NCBI RefSeq assembly: GCF_000192435.1
Contig: NZ_AEUD01000006.1
Location: forward strand, 1-64,000
Origin: Gordonia neofelifaecis NRRL B-59395
GTDB taxonomy: Bacteria > Actinomycetota > Actinomycetes > Mycobacteriales > Mycobacteriaceae
DNA length: 64,000 bases
Direction of reading: 5' to 3'
Shown: positions 12,904-21,909 of the stretch, in pieces
Position numbering within the stretch: the stretch's first letter is position 1
How the letters are laid out: the number at the start of each line of letters is the position of its first letter
Notes under the pieces: model-generated
Database searches by the model: none
The model's input: only the letters and a program-made list of their open reading frames with translations
What the model was told of the DNA's origin: nothing
Position numbers and translations under genes: made by a program

Positions 12904-14145
12904 TCACTTCCGATGCACACCCATCAGGGCGGCGAGCTGGGTGGCGAGCGGGTTGAGGTTCAACTTGTCCGGATCCTTCTTCGGCGTGTTGTCCCACGGC
13001 TGCGAGATGTACGGGTTGGCCAGCGCAGCACGATTCGCACCGCGAACCGATGTCGGATTGCCGACCGGCACGTTGCAGTTCGCCTTCGTGTTGAACGGGA
13101 AGTCGTCGTAGTTGATGTCGAAGCCAGGATCCTTCTTCTTCATCTCGGCGATCATCGCGTAGGTGCTCTGGTAACCGGTGGTGCAGCTCGGCGGGTTGTT
13201 GGTCTCGAGCACGATGCCGAAGTGGATCTGTCCGTCACCGGGTGCCGCGCTGTGGCTACCCGCGGAGAGCGCCGACAGCATGGCGAACGTCGCACCCGTC
13301 GCGAACGACGCGGGCGCCGCCGTGTGCACGGTCTCCCCCAGCTGGTGGATCAGCTTCGTCGCATCCGCACCGTTGTCCTGCAGGAATGTCGAGAGGGCCG
13401 TGGCCGCGCGCGGTGCGTCGGTCAGGATCCGGCGGATCGCCGGATCCGAGCTGACCAACTGTGCCGAGACCTTGTCCAGGTTCTTCGACCACGCCAGGAT
13501 GTCGTCCGACTGCTCGGCCTGCGTCGACAGGACGACGTTCGAGTTCTGGATCAGCTGGGTGATCGGCTCGATGTTCCGGACGCCGGACTTCGAGAGGGTG
13601 TCCAACGATGAGATCAGGTGAGTGAGGTCGTCGCCCTTGCCGTTGAACGCGGTGCCGAGCTCGTGGATGACGCTGCTCAGCTGATCCACCGGGATCGTCT
13701 TGGTCAGCGTGATCGTGTCGGCGATGACGTCCTGCAGCTTCGGCGGCATCTGCGCGCCTTCGATCTGAGAGCCGTTCACCAGGTAGGGACCAGCGCTGCT
13801 CGTCGGCTGGAGGTCGATGAACTGCTCACCGATCGCCGACCGGTTCGCGACGACCGCCTTGGCCGAAGCCGGCACCTTCGGCGCCCCGGAGTTCATGTTC
13901 AACGTGACGTCGACGCCGTTCGGCACCATCGTCATGTCGCCGACGAGCCCCACGGGCACCCCGCGGTAGGTCACCTCGGCATTGCTGAACACACCGCTGG
14001 CGTCGGGCATGTGGAGGGTGACCTTGTACGTCGACACTCCGACGAGCTTGTCGAGCCGTGCGTACTTGGCGCCGACGTACACGATGGCCAGCACACCGAT
14101 CACCGCGAAGACGATCAGCTGGATCTTGACGAGACGTGAGGTCAC
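12904..14145 (-). CDS. mceF: Mce family protein, F subunit
   Basis: 413 residues. One N-terminal transmembrane helix (IQLIVFAVIGVLAIVYVG), then the MCE domain (about residues 37-115; YKVTLHMPDASGVFSNAEVTYRGVPVG) followed by a long helical region with heptad-like leucines, and a Pro/Asn-rich tail. MCE subunits assemble into a hexameric tunnel across the periplasm that carries lipids to the YrbE/MceG ABC core. Sixth MCE gene in the operon; it overlaps mceE by 4 bp (ATGA). The lipid transported cannot be told from sequence. Confidence 0.88.
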   Translation of the reverse strand: MTSRLVKIQLIVFAVIGVLAIVYVGAKYARLDKLVGVSTYKVTLHMPDASGVFSNAEVTYRGVPVGLVGDMTMVPNGVDVTLNMNSGAPKVPASAKAVVANRSAIGEQFIDLQPTSSAGPYLVNGSQIEGAQMPPKLQDVIADTITLTKTIPVDQLSSVIHELGTAFNGKGDDLTHLISSLDTLSKSGVRNIEPITQLIQNSNVVLSTQAEQSDDILAWSKNLDKVSAQLVSSDPAIRRILTDAPRAATALSTFLQDNGADATKLIHQLGETVHTAAPASFATGATFAMLSALSAGSHSAAPGDGQIHFGIVLETNNPPSCTTGYQSTYAMIAEMKKKDPGFDINYDDFPFNTKANCNVPVGNPTSVRGANRAALANPYISQPWDNTPKKDPDKLNLNPLATQLAALMGVHRK

Positions 14146-15476
14146 TGGTCACCACCTCCGAGCATCCGCAACGGGCCGTCCAAGAAGCTCTCGTCACCAG
14201 ACGGCATCGGCGCGTACTGGTTCTTCTTGTTCGTCGACGTCTTCTTCTTGGTCGTCGTGGTCGCCGACGACGGGTTCATCGGGTACGTGCCACCCGACGG
14301 CGGGGTGTTTGGACCCTTCTGAGAGTTCGGTCCCGGCGGCAGCAGCGAGATCGTCGGCCAACCCCATCGCGGGCCGTTGCCATTGATGTATGGGTTCTTC
14401 TGGTCGATGTTCGGCGGCCGCACCTTGGGCGCCTGGTACTTCGGCGTCCCCTGCCCGACGCCCAGGGCCTCCAACTGATTGAGCAGTCGCAGGTCGAGGG
14501 TGGCGAACAGGTTGGTCGAGTCGCCGTGGACGCCCGGGAGCAGATCGTCCGGGAACGGATGCGTCAGCATCAGCGGCAGCGCGGTCACCGCGTCCTGCGC
14601 GGACTTCGCCAGCTCCGACAGGATCGGACGCAGCGCCTTGAGATCGGTGATGATCTGATCGTGCGCCTTGCCCAGGATGTCGGTGCCCACCTGGCCGAGC
14701 TCGTCGAGCTTGGTCAGCAGGTCCACGAACTGCGGACGCTGCTCCTCGAGGACCTTGACGCCCGCGGGCAGCTCCTTCAGGATCCGCTCGATCTGCACGG
14801 TCTGCTGATTCGCACGCGCCGACAGCTTGCTGACGCCGTCGATGGCGCTGATGATCTCGTCCCGCTGGCGGTTGAGGCTGCCGATGAGCTTCTCCGACTG
14901 CTTCAGCAACGACCGCACCGTGTTCGGTCGATCGCCCAACGCTTCGTTCAGCGACGTGATGATCGGCTCGAGCTGGTTGATGCCGCCGCCGTTCAGGAGC
15001 ATGGACAGCGCACCGAGCAGCTGCTCGATGTCGGTGACCGTGCGAGTCCGATCGGCCTGGATCGGTTCCGACTCCGGCTGCCTCGGCGTCGCCGCCGTGA
15101 CATTCGCCGGTTCGGAGAGCGCGACGAACTTCTCACCCAGTAGGTTGGTCTGCTGCACCGCCGCCGACGCCTCGTCGGAGAGGTCGACACTGTTCTTGAC
15201 CTTGATCGTCACCTGCGCGTCCCAGGCACCGGTCGGCACCTCGACCTTGGTCACCTGGCCGACGGGGATGCCGTCCATCTTCACCATCGACTGCGGAACC
15301 AGGTCGAGGATGTTGTTGAAGACGATCTTGTACGTACGCGGGTTGTCCCCCACGTCGACACCGCCGGGAAGCGGCACCGACTGGATGCCCGCGCAACCGG
15401 TCGTCACCGCGAGAACGGTCACGAGTCCGGCGCACAGACCGGCGACGCGTGCTCGCGCCGACAGTTTCAGCTTCAT
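14142..15476 (-). CDS. mceE: Mce family lipoprotein, E subunit
   Basis: 444 residues from ATG 15476. The signal region MKLKLSARARVAGLCAGLV ends in a lipobox (VTTGCAG), so the mature protein should be anchored through an acylated Cys, as is typical for the fifth MCE subunit (LprK-like). The MCE domain follows (YKIVFNNILDLVPQSMVKMDG) with the VGQVTKVEV motif. A helical barrel-forming region and a Pro/Thr/Lys-rich C-terminal tail complete it. Starts with a 4-bp ATGA overlap on mceD. An in-frame extension further upstream lies inside mceD and is rejected because the lipobox fits the shorter start. Confidence 0.88.
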   Translation of the reverse strand: MKLKLSARARVAGLCAGLVTVLAVTTGCAGIQSVPLPGGVDVGDNPRTYKIVFNNILDLVPQSMVKMDGIPVGQVTKVEVPTGAWDAQVTIKVKNSVDLSDEASAAVQQTNLLGEKFVALSEPANVTAATPRQPESEPIQADRTRTVTDIEQLLGALSMLLNGGGINQLEPIITSLNEALGDRPNTVRSLLKQSEKLIGSLNRQRDEIISAIDGVSKLSARANQQTVQIERILKELPAGVKVLEEQRPQFVDLLTKLDELGQVGTDILGKAHDQIITDLKALRPILSELAKSAQDAVTALPLMLTHPFPDDLLPGVHGDSTNLFATLDLRLLNQLEALGVGQGTPKYQAPKVRPPNIDQKNPYINGNGPRWGWPTISLLPPGPNSQKGPNTPPSGGTYPMNPSSATTTTKKKTSTNKKNQYAPMPSGDESFLDGPLRMLGGGDQ

Positions 15477-16720
15477 CGCTGTCCTCCAGGGAGAGCCGGA
15501 TCGGGGTTGCCCGGAACGGTGCCCGGCGCGGGATTCTTCTGCAGCTTGTCGCCGCTCATGATGCCGAACGGCAGCACCGGAAGCATCGGCTCCAGCACAC
15601 CCTTGGTGATCTGCGTCGCGACGGACTTGCAGTTGTCGACCAGCGGAGCGAGCTTCTTGCTGAAGTCCACGGCCATCGGATTGCCGGGCAGCAGCTTGCC
15701 GAGGTCGAGCATGCGGCAACCCGCGGCCAGCGGATCCTGCAGCTCCGGCAGGTTGACGCGCATCGCGACGGTGCCGGACTCGGCATCGTAGGCGTTGATC
15801 AGGTTGCTGATGGTGACCGGCAGCACCGTCAAGATCTCCAGCAGGTGGTCCTTGTTGTCCAGGAGCGCCTGACCGGTCGGCTCGAGACCGCGGATGGCCT
15901 CACCGATCTTGTCGTTGTTGTCGGAGACGAACGTCGCGACGTCGCCCAACGCGTACGACAGGCTGTCCAAGGCCTGACCGAGCTGGTCGCGCTCGCCGGC
16001 CAGGAAGGTGTTGAACGAGGCCATCTGACTGTTGAACTGCCGGACCTGCGCGTCGTTCTCCTTGAGCGCACCGACGAAGACGTTCAGGTTGCGGATGGTG
16101 CTCATCAGGTCGGGACTCGCGTCCGACAGCGTGCCCGCCGCCTTCGACAGGTTGGTGATCGCCTCGCCGAGCTTGGCGCCGTTGCCGTCGAGGTTCTTGG
16201 CGAAGACGTCGACGAAGTCCGTGACGGCGCCGTTCTGATTCGCCCCCTCCGGGCCCAGCGACTTCGACAGCTTCTGCAGGTTCGCGTAGATCGCGTCGAT
16301 CTCCACCGGCACCTTGGTCTGCTCGGTGGTGAGCGAGACGTCGCTGCCCGCCTGCGGCCCGCCCGAGTACGCGGGGGTCAGCTGGATGTAGCGGTCGGCC
16401 ACGATCGACGGGATGATCTGCACCGCCTTGACGTCCGCGGGTAGCTTCACGCCGCGGTCGACTCGCATGTCGACGTCGACCACGTCGCCGCGCGGAGTCA
16501 CCTTGGTCACCTTGCCGACGTCGACGCCGAGGATGCGGACGTTGCTGCCCTCGTAGATGCCCACCGCGCTGGTGAACGTCGCATTGACCTTGGTGGTGCC
16601 GATCAGCGTCGACGCCCACCAGCCGCCGGCCCCGATGATGAGGAGCAGCACGAGGCCGAGCGCGCCGTAGACGATGTTGCGCTTGGAGAAGAGCCCGGAA
16701 GCCTGATCCGACGCGGTCAT
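15473..16720 (-). CDS. mceD: Mce family protein, D subunit
   Basis: 415 residues. N-terminal transmembrane helix (NIVYGALGLVLLLIIGAGG), MCE domain with VNATFTSAVGIYEGSNVRILGV and VGKVTKV, an alpha-helical region of about 200 residues, then a Pro/Gly-rich end (APGTVPGNPDPALPGGQR). Fourth MCE subunit of the hexamer. It overlaps mceC by one base and mceE by four. Confidence 0.88.
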   Translation of the reverse strand: MTASDQASGLFSKRNIVYGALGLVLLLIIGAGGWWASTLIGTTKVNATFTSAVGIYEGSNVRILGVDVGKVTKVTPRGDVVDVDMRVDRGVKLPADVKAVQIIPSIVADRYIQLTPAYSGGPQAGSDVSLTTEQTKVPVEIDAIYANLQKLSKSLGPEGANQNGAVTDFVDVFAKNLDGNGAKLGEAITNLSKAAGTLSDASPDLMSTIRNLNVFVGALKENDAQVRQFNSQMASFNTFLAGERDQLGQALDSLSYALGDVATFVSDNNDKIGEAIRGLEPTGQALLDNKDHLLEILTVLPVTISNLINAYDAESGTVAMRVNLPELQDPLAAGCRMLDLGKLLPGNPMAVDFSKKLAPLVDNCKSVATQITKGVLEPMLPVLPFGIMSGDKLQKNPAPGTVPGNPDPALPGGQR

Positions 16721-17805
16721 CAGCCGGCCTCCGTTCCGCCGTTATTGAGATTCTTGGTCATGTTCGGCGGGCGCGTGGTGTTCTGCTGCGGCAGCGCCGG
16801 CGGCAGCAGGTTGGTCACGGTCGCCTCGAACCAGCGACCGTTGCCGAGCACGTTCGCGTAGATGCGGTAGAACGGCGCCATGTACGTGATGGTGTCGCGC
16901 AGATTCTTGTTCTGCCGCGTCAGCATGTCCGTCACGCCCTTGAGCGAGTCGAGCGCCGGGCCGATCTGAGCCTCGTTGTCCTTCACGATCCCACTCAGTG
17001 CCTTGCTCAGCGTGGTGGTGCTGGCCAGCAGCGCGGAGATGCTCTGCTGCCTGCTGTTGAGCTCCTTGAGCAGCACACCGGCGCCCGCGATCAGGCGGGT
17101 GAACTCCTCGTTGCGGTCGGCCAGGATCTTCGACGAGTCCTTGGTCGCCTTCAGCAACCGCTGTACTTCCTGGTCGCGGCTGGCGATCGTGTTCGACAGC
17201 CGGGAGATCCCGGTGAGCGATGCGTTGATGTCGTCGGCGTTGGTTCCGGAGAACGCGGCCGACAGCGTGCGCAGCGACTTCGCGACCTCGTCGGTGTCGA
17301 TGTTCTCGATCTGGTTCGACGCGTCGCCGAAGGCCTCGATGACGTCGTACGGCGCCACGGTGTCGGTCAGGGTCACTCGCGGGTCGGCGAGTTCGCTGCC
17401 GCGCGGGTTCAGCGCCAGGTACTTCTGGCCCAGGACCGTCTTGATCTGGATCGAGGCCTGGGTCTGGTTGCCGATCCACGTGTTGTTCGCGCTGAACTCA
17501 ACGTCGACCTTGTCGCCCGCGAGCTTCACCGCGGTGACCTGGCCGACCTTGACGCCCGCCACGCGCACCTCGTTGCCCGTCTTGAGGCCGGCGGCCTCGG
17601 AGAACTGAGCGGTGTAGCGCGCTCCGGCGCCGACCAGCGGCAGATCCTTCAGGTAGAAGGACGAGACCGCGGTCATGATCAGGATCAGCAGACCGAGCGC
17701 GCCGATACTCGTCGCGCTCCGTCGGCCTGCGAACCGCCGGCTCTTCTTCGGAGCCGGGGCCGCGGGCTGCCCGTCGGGAGTGTTCTGTTCGTCGGTCATG
17801 GTCAC
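16720..17805 (-). CDS. mceC: Mce family protein, C subunit
   Basis: 361 residues from GTG 17805 (overlapping the mceB stop as GTGA); ATG 17799 behind a GGGGGG stretch is an equally good start and gives 359 residues. Pro/Lys/Arg-rich cytoplasmic start, transmembrane helix (SIGALGLLILIMTAVSSFYL), MCE domain (YTAQFSEAAGLKTGNEVRVAGV, VGQVTAV), helical domain, and a C-terminus with Pro/Asn repeats. Third MCE subunit. Confidence 0.88.
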   Translation of the reverse strand: MTMTDEQNTPDGQPAAPAPKKSRRFAGRRSATSIGALGLLILIMTAVSSFYLKDLPLVGAGARYTAQFSEAAGLKTGNEVRVAGVKVGQVTAVKLAGDKVDVEFSANNTWIGNQTQASIQIKTVLGQKYLALNPRGSELADPRVTLTDTVAPYDVIEAFGDASNQIENIDTDEVAKSLRTLSAAFSGTNADDINASLTGISRLSNTIASRDQEVQRLLKATKDSSKILADRNEEFTRLIAGAGVLLKELNSRQQSISALLASTTTLSKALSGIVKDNEAQIGPALDSLKGVTDMLTRQNKNLRDTITYMAPFYRIYANVLGNGRWFEATVTNLLPPALPQQNTTRPPNMTKNLNNGGTEAG

Positions 17806-18909
17806 CCCCCGGGCTTCATGTCACGCCAGCAACGCGTCGCGGCGCTGGTGTAGAGGACGTGGTTGATGTTCGGCAGCGGAACCACCGGCTGCGTGAGCAG
17901 CGTGGACTTGCCGTTGCCTGCGACGACGTCGATGCCGCACAGGTAGAACTGGAACCACGAACCGAAGGTCGCGGCGCGGCCGATCTTCTGGAGCTTGACC
18001 GGCAGGTTGGTCAGCGCCTTCTCGATGTCGTCGGACCTGGAGTTCAAGATCGGCGCCCGGCTGGCCGTGGAGCTACGGTGCCGTGGGGCTGCTGCAGCCG
18101 ACGCCCTGGATCGCCGGCCGGGTCTTGCTGAGGATCGATCCGGTGACCGTGGTCAGGTTCGCCACCGAGGTGATCGCGGAGCCGACCGAGTCACGCTGCG
18201 CGGCCAGGCCGGTGATCAACTTCTCGGTGTTCACCAGCAGGCTGGTGAACTGATCGTCGTTGCGGTTCACCGTGTCGAGCACCTTGGTCAGGTTGGTGAT
18301 CATCTCGCCGATCACCTTGTCCTTGTCGGCGAGCGCGTTGGTCAGTCCCGCGGTGTCGTTGATCAGGTCGCCGATGGTGGTGTCCATGTCGCCCTGGAAG
18401 ACCTTGATCATCGTCTCCGCGAGCTTGTTGATGTCCTCCGGCGTGATCTGCTTGAACAGCGGCTTGAAGCCGTTGAACAGCTCGGTCAGGTTCACCGCGT
18501 CGTGCGTGCTCTTGTGCGTCGGCGTGTTCGTGAACGTGTAGCCCTCGCCGACGGTCTCGCCCGCGGGACCCGCGCCCTTCTCCAGTGCCATGTATCGCAG
18601 ACCGGTCAGGTTGCGGTAACGGATGAAGAGCTGGGTGCTCTTCGGCAACTTGGTGCGGTCGGCGCTGAATCCGACGAGCGCCTTGTTGCGATCGGTGATC
18701 TCGACGCTCTCGACCTGTCCGACGCGGACGCCCGCGATGCGGACGTCGTCGCCGGGATTGAGCATGGCCGCGTCGGTGAAGACCGCCTTGAAGCTGGCCT
18801 TGCCGCCGGATCCGGCGTTGGCGATGGTCAGACCGAGCATCGCGGTCGCCAAGATGGTGATGACGGCGAAGATGATCAGCTTCACCAGGGGTGCGATGAC
18901 GCCTCTCAT
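17802..18909 (-). pseudogene. mceB: Mce family protein, B subunit, frameshifted near the C-terminus
   Basis: The N-terminal 278 residues are open: transmembrane helix, MCE domain (FKAVFTDAAMLNPGDDVRIAGV, VGQVESVEI) and helical region up to RPAIQGVG, then a premature stop at 18073. The remainder of a normal MceB (SDDIEKALTNLPVKLQKIGR, GSWFQFYLCGID) continues in another frame to 17802. Codons between about 18055 and 18115 make little sense in any single frame, and a fragment reading RLQQPHGTVA in the third frame hints at two small indels. Normal MceB is about 340-350 residues. Either a sequencing problem or a damaged subunit; a truncated MceB would probably disable the complex. Confidence 0.75.
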
Positions 18910-20222
18910 TTGACGGTCACCTGCGCTCCCTGCAGCGATCCGGCGCCGATGGAGGTGATCCAGACCGGAACGTCCTCCGGGCTCACACCCGACGACGCGC
19001 CGTACAGCACCTGCATCTGCTTCTGGTAGTCGGACTCGGAGATGGTTCCGCTCGGCGTGGCGCTGAACTGCGGCTGGGGCAGATCGGGCCAGGTCGACGG
19101 GCCTGCGTTACGCGACGGCGGCTGGTAGGAGCCGTCCGGAACACCGCCGCCCGGGTACTGCGGGAACGGGCGGCCGTTGGTGGCCGGCTCGTAGCAGCGG
19201 GCGGGCGGGTCGACCCACATCATGCGAGGCTCGTCCTGGTTCGGCAGGTAGCGGCCCCGCGGGTTCACGAACTGCAGGTTCACGTGCACACCGGGATTCG
19301 CGGTGCCCTTGCCGACGATCGGTCCGACCTTCGGCACCAGGGTCGCAAAGTTGTGGAACATGCACCCGAAGGTCGGCGACTGTCGCGCCGCGGCCTTCAG
19401 GAACGGTTCGGAGTCGATGAACAGATTCAGCATGTCCTTCTTGTTCACCTTGAGGAACTTGGTGGTGTCCACGGCGGCGACACCCAGCGTCTGGATGGTC
19501 GAACGCAGGTCGTCCTGTCGCTCCACCAGCGTGTTGCCGGTGATCCGGAGGTTGTCGAGCGAGTCGATGATGTCCGGGACGGCTTCGGCGTACGTCTGCG
19601 AGAAGGTGGCGAGACCGCGGATGGTGCCCTGCAGGTCGCTCATGTTGGCGTTCACACGGCGGAAGATCAGGTCCAGTCGATCGACGATCTGTCCGATCTC
19701 GTGGCCCTTGCCGCCGATCGCCTGCGAGATCGCGCTCAGCGTCACGTTCAGGTCCTCCGGCGGGATCGCCTTGATGACCGGGAGCAGCGCGTCGAACAGG
19801 TCCTCGACCTCGGCCGAGTTGCCCTTGGGATCGGTGACGATGACGGCGCCGTCGTGCAGGGTGCCGCCGTTCGAGTTCTCCGGGATCTGCAGTGCGATGT
19901 AGCGCTCACCGAACAGCGTCTTGGGCAGCACGCGGGCCGTGGTTCCGACCGGAAGATTCTGCATCTGGTCGGGATTGATGCCCAGGTCCACCGTGACCTT
20001 GCCGCCGGGCGCCACGTCCACGCTGCGCACCGATCCGACGACGACCCCGTTGGCCTTGACGTCCGCATTCTTCACCAGTGCGTTGCCCGCACTGTCGGTG
20101 CGAAGCGTCACCATCGAGTAGTCGTCGAAGGTACCGCGGAACTTGAGCACCGAGACCGCCAACAGACCGATGACGACGACGAAGAACAACAGGCCGAGCA
20201 GCCTGCGTTTAACCGTCCCCAC
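18906..20222 (-). CDS. mceA: Mce family protein, A subunit
   Basis: 438 residues from GTG 20222, which has GGAGG 8-9 bp upstream and lies 5 bp after the yrbEB stop. Transmembrane helix (LLGLLFFVVVIGLLAVSVL), MCE domain (YSMVTLRTDSAGNALVKNADV, VGSVRSVDV, FGERYIAL), helical domain, and a C-terminal 100 residues with Pro-rich segments and two Cys. First MCE subunit. An in-frame extension to 20435 overlaps yrbEB and is not a real start. Confidence 0.88.
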   Translation of the reverse strand: MGTVKRRLLGLLFFVVVIGLLAVSVLKFRGTFDDYSMVTLRTDSAGNALVKNADVKANGVVVGSVRSVDVAPGGKVTVDLGINPDQMQNLPVGTTARVLPKTLFGERYIALQIPENSNGGTLHDGAVIVTDPKGNSAEVEDLFDALLPVIKAIPPEDLNVTLSAISQAIGGKGHEIGQIVDRLDLIFRRVNANMSDLQGTIRGLATFSQTYAEAVPDIIDSLDNLRITGNTLVERQDDLRSTIQTLGVAAVDTTKFLKVNKKDMLNLFIDSEPFLKAAARQSPTFGCMFHNFATLVPKVGPIVGKGTANPGVHVNLQFVNPRGRYLPNQDEPRMMWVDPPARCYEPATNGRPFPQYPGGGVPDGSYQPPSRNAGPSTWPDLPQPQFSATPSGTISESDYQKQMQVLYGASSGVSPEDVPVWITSIGAGSLQGAQVTVK

Positions 20223-20227
20223 GTTGC

Positions 20228-21100
20228 CTAACCTCCCACTCGGATCGACGTCGTCGTACCCCAGATCGCCAGGCCCAGGAAGAAGTCCATCACGGCGATC
20301 AGCACCAGGGCTGTTCGCACGGCGTGACCGACGGCCACGCCCACACCCGCCGGGCCGCCACTGGCGAAGTAGCCGTAGTAGCAGTGGATCAGGATGATGA
20401 CGAACGCGAATATCAGCACCTTGCCGAACGACCACAGCACGTCGACAGGGGGCAGGAACAAGTTGAAGTAGTGGTCGTACGAGCCGGTGGACTGACCGTT
20501 GAAGACGGTGTTCACCACTCTCGACGCGAGATAGGCGGCCATCAGGCCCAGCACGTACAGCGGGATGACGGCGATGAAGCCGGCGATGACGCGTGACGAC
20601 ACCAGGAACGGGATCGACGGAACCGCCATCACCTCGAGTGCGTCGATCTCCTCGGAGATCCGCATCGCGCCGAGCTGCGCGGTGAAACCGCAGCCCACCG
20701 TCGCCGAGAGCGCCAGACCGGCCACGAGCGGCGCGACCTCACGCGTGTTGACGTAAGCGGACAGGAAGCCGGTGAGGGCCTGCGAACCGATCTGGTCGAG
20801 GGCCGCGTAGCCCTGCATGCCGACCACGACGCCGGTGAAGCCCGACATCAGGACCATCACGCCGACGGTGCCGCCGATGACGGCGAGTCCGCCGGAACCG
20901 AACGCCACCTCGGCGAGCAGGCGCATCACCTCGCGGGTGTAGTGCACCAGCGTCTTCGGGATCCACGCGAGCGTGCGGGCATAGAACGACATCTGCTCGC
21001 CCGCGCCGTCGAGCAGCTTGAGCGGACGGCCGAGCTGCTTGCGGGTCTCGTACAGCAGGTACTCGGGCCTGCTCTTCGAGATCGTCACACCACGAGTCAT
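20228..21100 (-). CDS. yrbEB: YrbE/MlaE-type permease B of the mce transporter
   Basis: 290 residues. MlaE-family integral membrane permease with about five to six hydrophobic segments, including LAVIGGTVGVMVLMSGFTGVVVG and VIPLYVLGLMAAYLASRVV. The coupling-helix region ISEEIDALEVMAVP is the conserved EExDAL motif that contacts the ATPase. It pairs with YrbEA in the inner-membrane core of the Mce ABC importer. ATG at 21100, 2 bp after the yrbEA stop. Confidence 0.9.
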   Translation of the reverse strand: MTRGVTISKSRPEYLLYETRKQLGRPLKLLDGAGEQMSFYARTLAWIPKTLVHYTREVMRLLAEVAFGSGGLAVIGGTVGVMVLMSGFTGVVVGMQGYAALDQIGSQALTGFLSAYVNTREVAPLVAGLALSATVGCGFTAQLGAMRISEEIDALEVMAVPSIPFLVSSRVIAGFIAVIPLYVLGLMAAYLASRVVNTVFNGQSTGSYDHYFNLFLPPVDVLWSFGKVLIFAFVIILIHCYYGYFASGGPAGVGVAVGHAVRTALVLIAVMDFFLGLAIWGTTTSIRVGG

Positions 21101-21102
21101 CG

Positions 21103-21909
21103 CTAACCTACCTTCGGCGGGACGATCTGCAGGAACACCGCAGTAATGATCAGGTTGGCGAAGAACAGCAGCAGGAACGTCACGACGACGGACTGGTTGA
21201 CCGCGTCACCGACGCCCTTCGGGCCGCCCTTCGGATTGAGACCCTTGTACGCCGCGACCACGCCGGCGATGACACCGAAGATCACTGCTTTCAGTGTCGA
21301 GATGTAGAGGTCGGGAAGCTGCGCGAGTGCACCGAACGATGCGAGGTAGGCGCCCGGGGTACCGCCCTGGACGACCACGTTGAAGAAGTAGCCGCCGCCG
21401 ATGCCGACGACTGCGACCAGTCCGTTGAGCAGGACTGCGACGAGCACCATCGCCAGCACGCGCGGCACCACGAGCCGCTGCACCGGGTTGATGCCCAGCA
21501 CCTCCATGGCGTCGATCTCCTCACGGATGGTCCGTGATCCGAGATCCGCGGCGACCGCCGAGCCCGCAGCACCGGCGACGAGCAGCGAGGTCACCAGCGG
21601 CGATCCCTGCTGCACGACGACCAGCACCGAAGCCGCACCCGTGTACGACTCGGCGCCGAGCTGCTTGATCAGCGAGCCGGTCTGCAGCGAGACGATGGCG
21701 CCGAACGGGATCGCGATGAGCGCGGTCGGCAGAATCGTGACGCTGGCGATGAACCAGGCCTGCTGAATGAATTCGCGCCACTGAAACGGTCGCACGAAAA
21801 GCTGGCGGGCGACGTCGACGAACAACTGGACGATATTGCCGGTTTGGGCGAGAGCACCCTCACCGGCCTTCGCCAGTTTGTCGACGCCACGCGAGGTGGC
21901 ACTCGTCAT
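21103..21909 (-). CDS. yrbEA: YrbE/MlaE-type permease A of the mce transporter
   Basis: 268 residues. MlaE-family permease with hydrophobic segments VTILPTALIAIPFGAIVSL, LVTSLLVAGAAGSAVAAD, VLAMVLVAVLLNGLVAVVG and a C-terminal helix. The conserved cytoplasmic motif TIREEIDAMEVLGINP is present. Forms the membrane core with YrbEB. ATG at 21909 overlaps the end of the ATPase gene by 4 bp, so the order mceG-yrbEA-yrbEB-mceA is one operon. Confidence 0.9.
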   Translation of the reverse strand: MTSATSRGVDKLAKAGEGALAQTGNIVQLFVDVARQLFVRPFQWREFIQQAWFIASVTILPTALIAIPFGAIVSLQTGSLIKQLGAESYTGAASVLVVVQQGSPLVTSLLVAGAAGSAVAADLGSRTIREEIDAMEVLGINPVQRLVVPRVLAMVLVAVLLNGLVAVVGIGGGYFFNVVVQGGTPGAYLASFGALAQLPDLYISTLKAVIFGVIAGVVAAYKGLNPKGGPKGVGDAVNQSVVVTFLLLFFANLIITAVFLQIVPPKVG

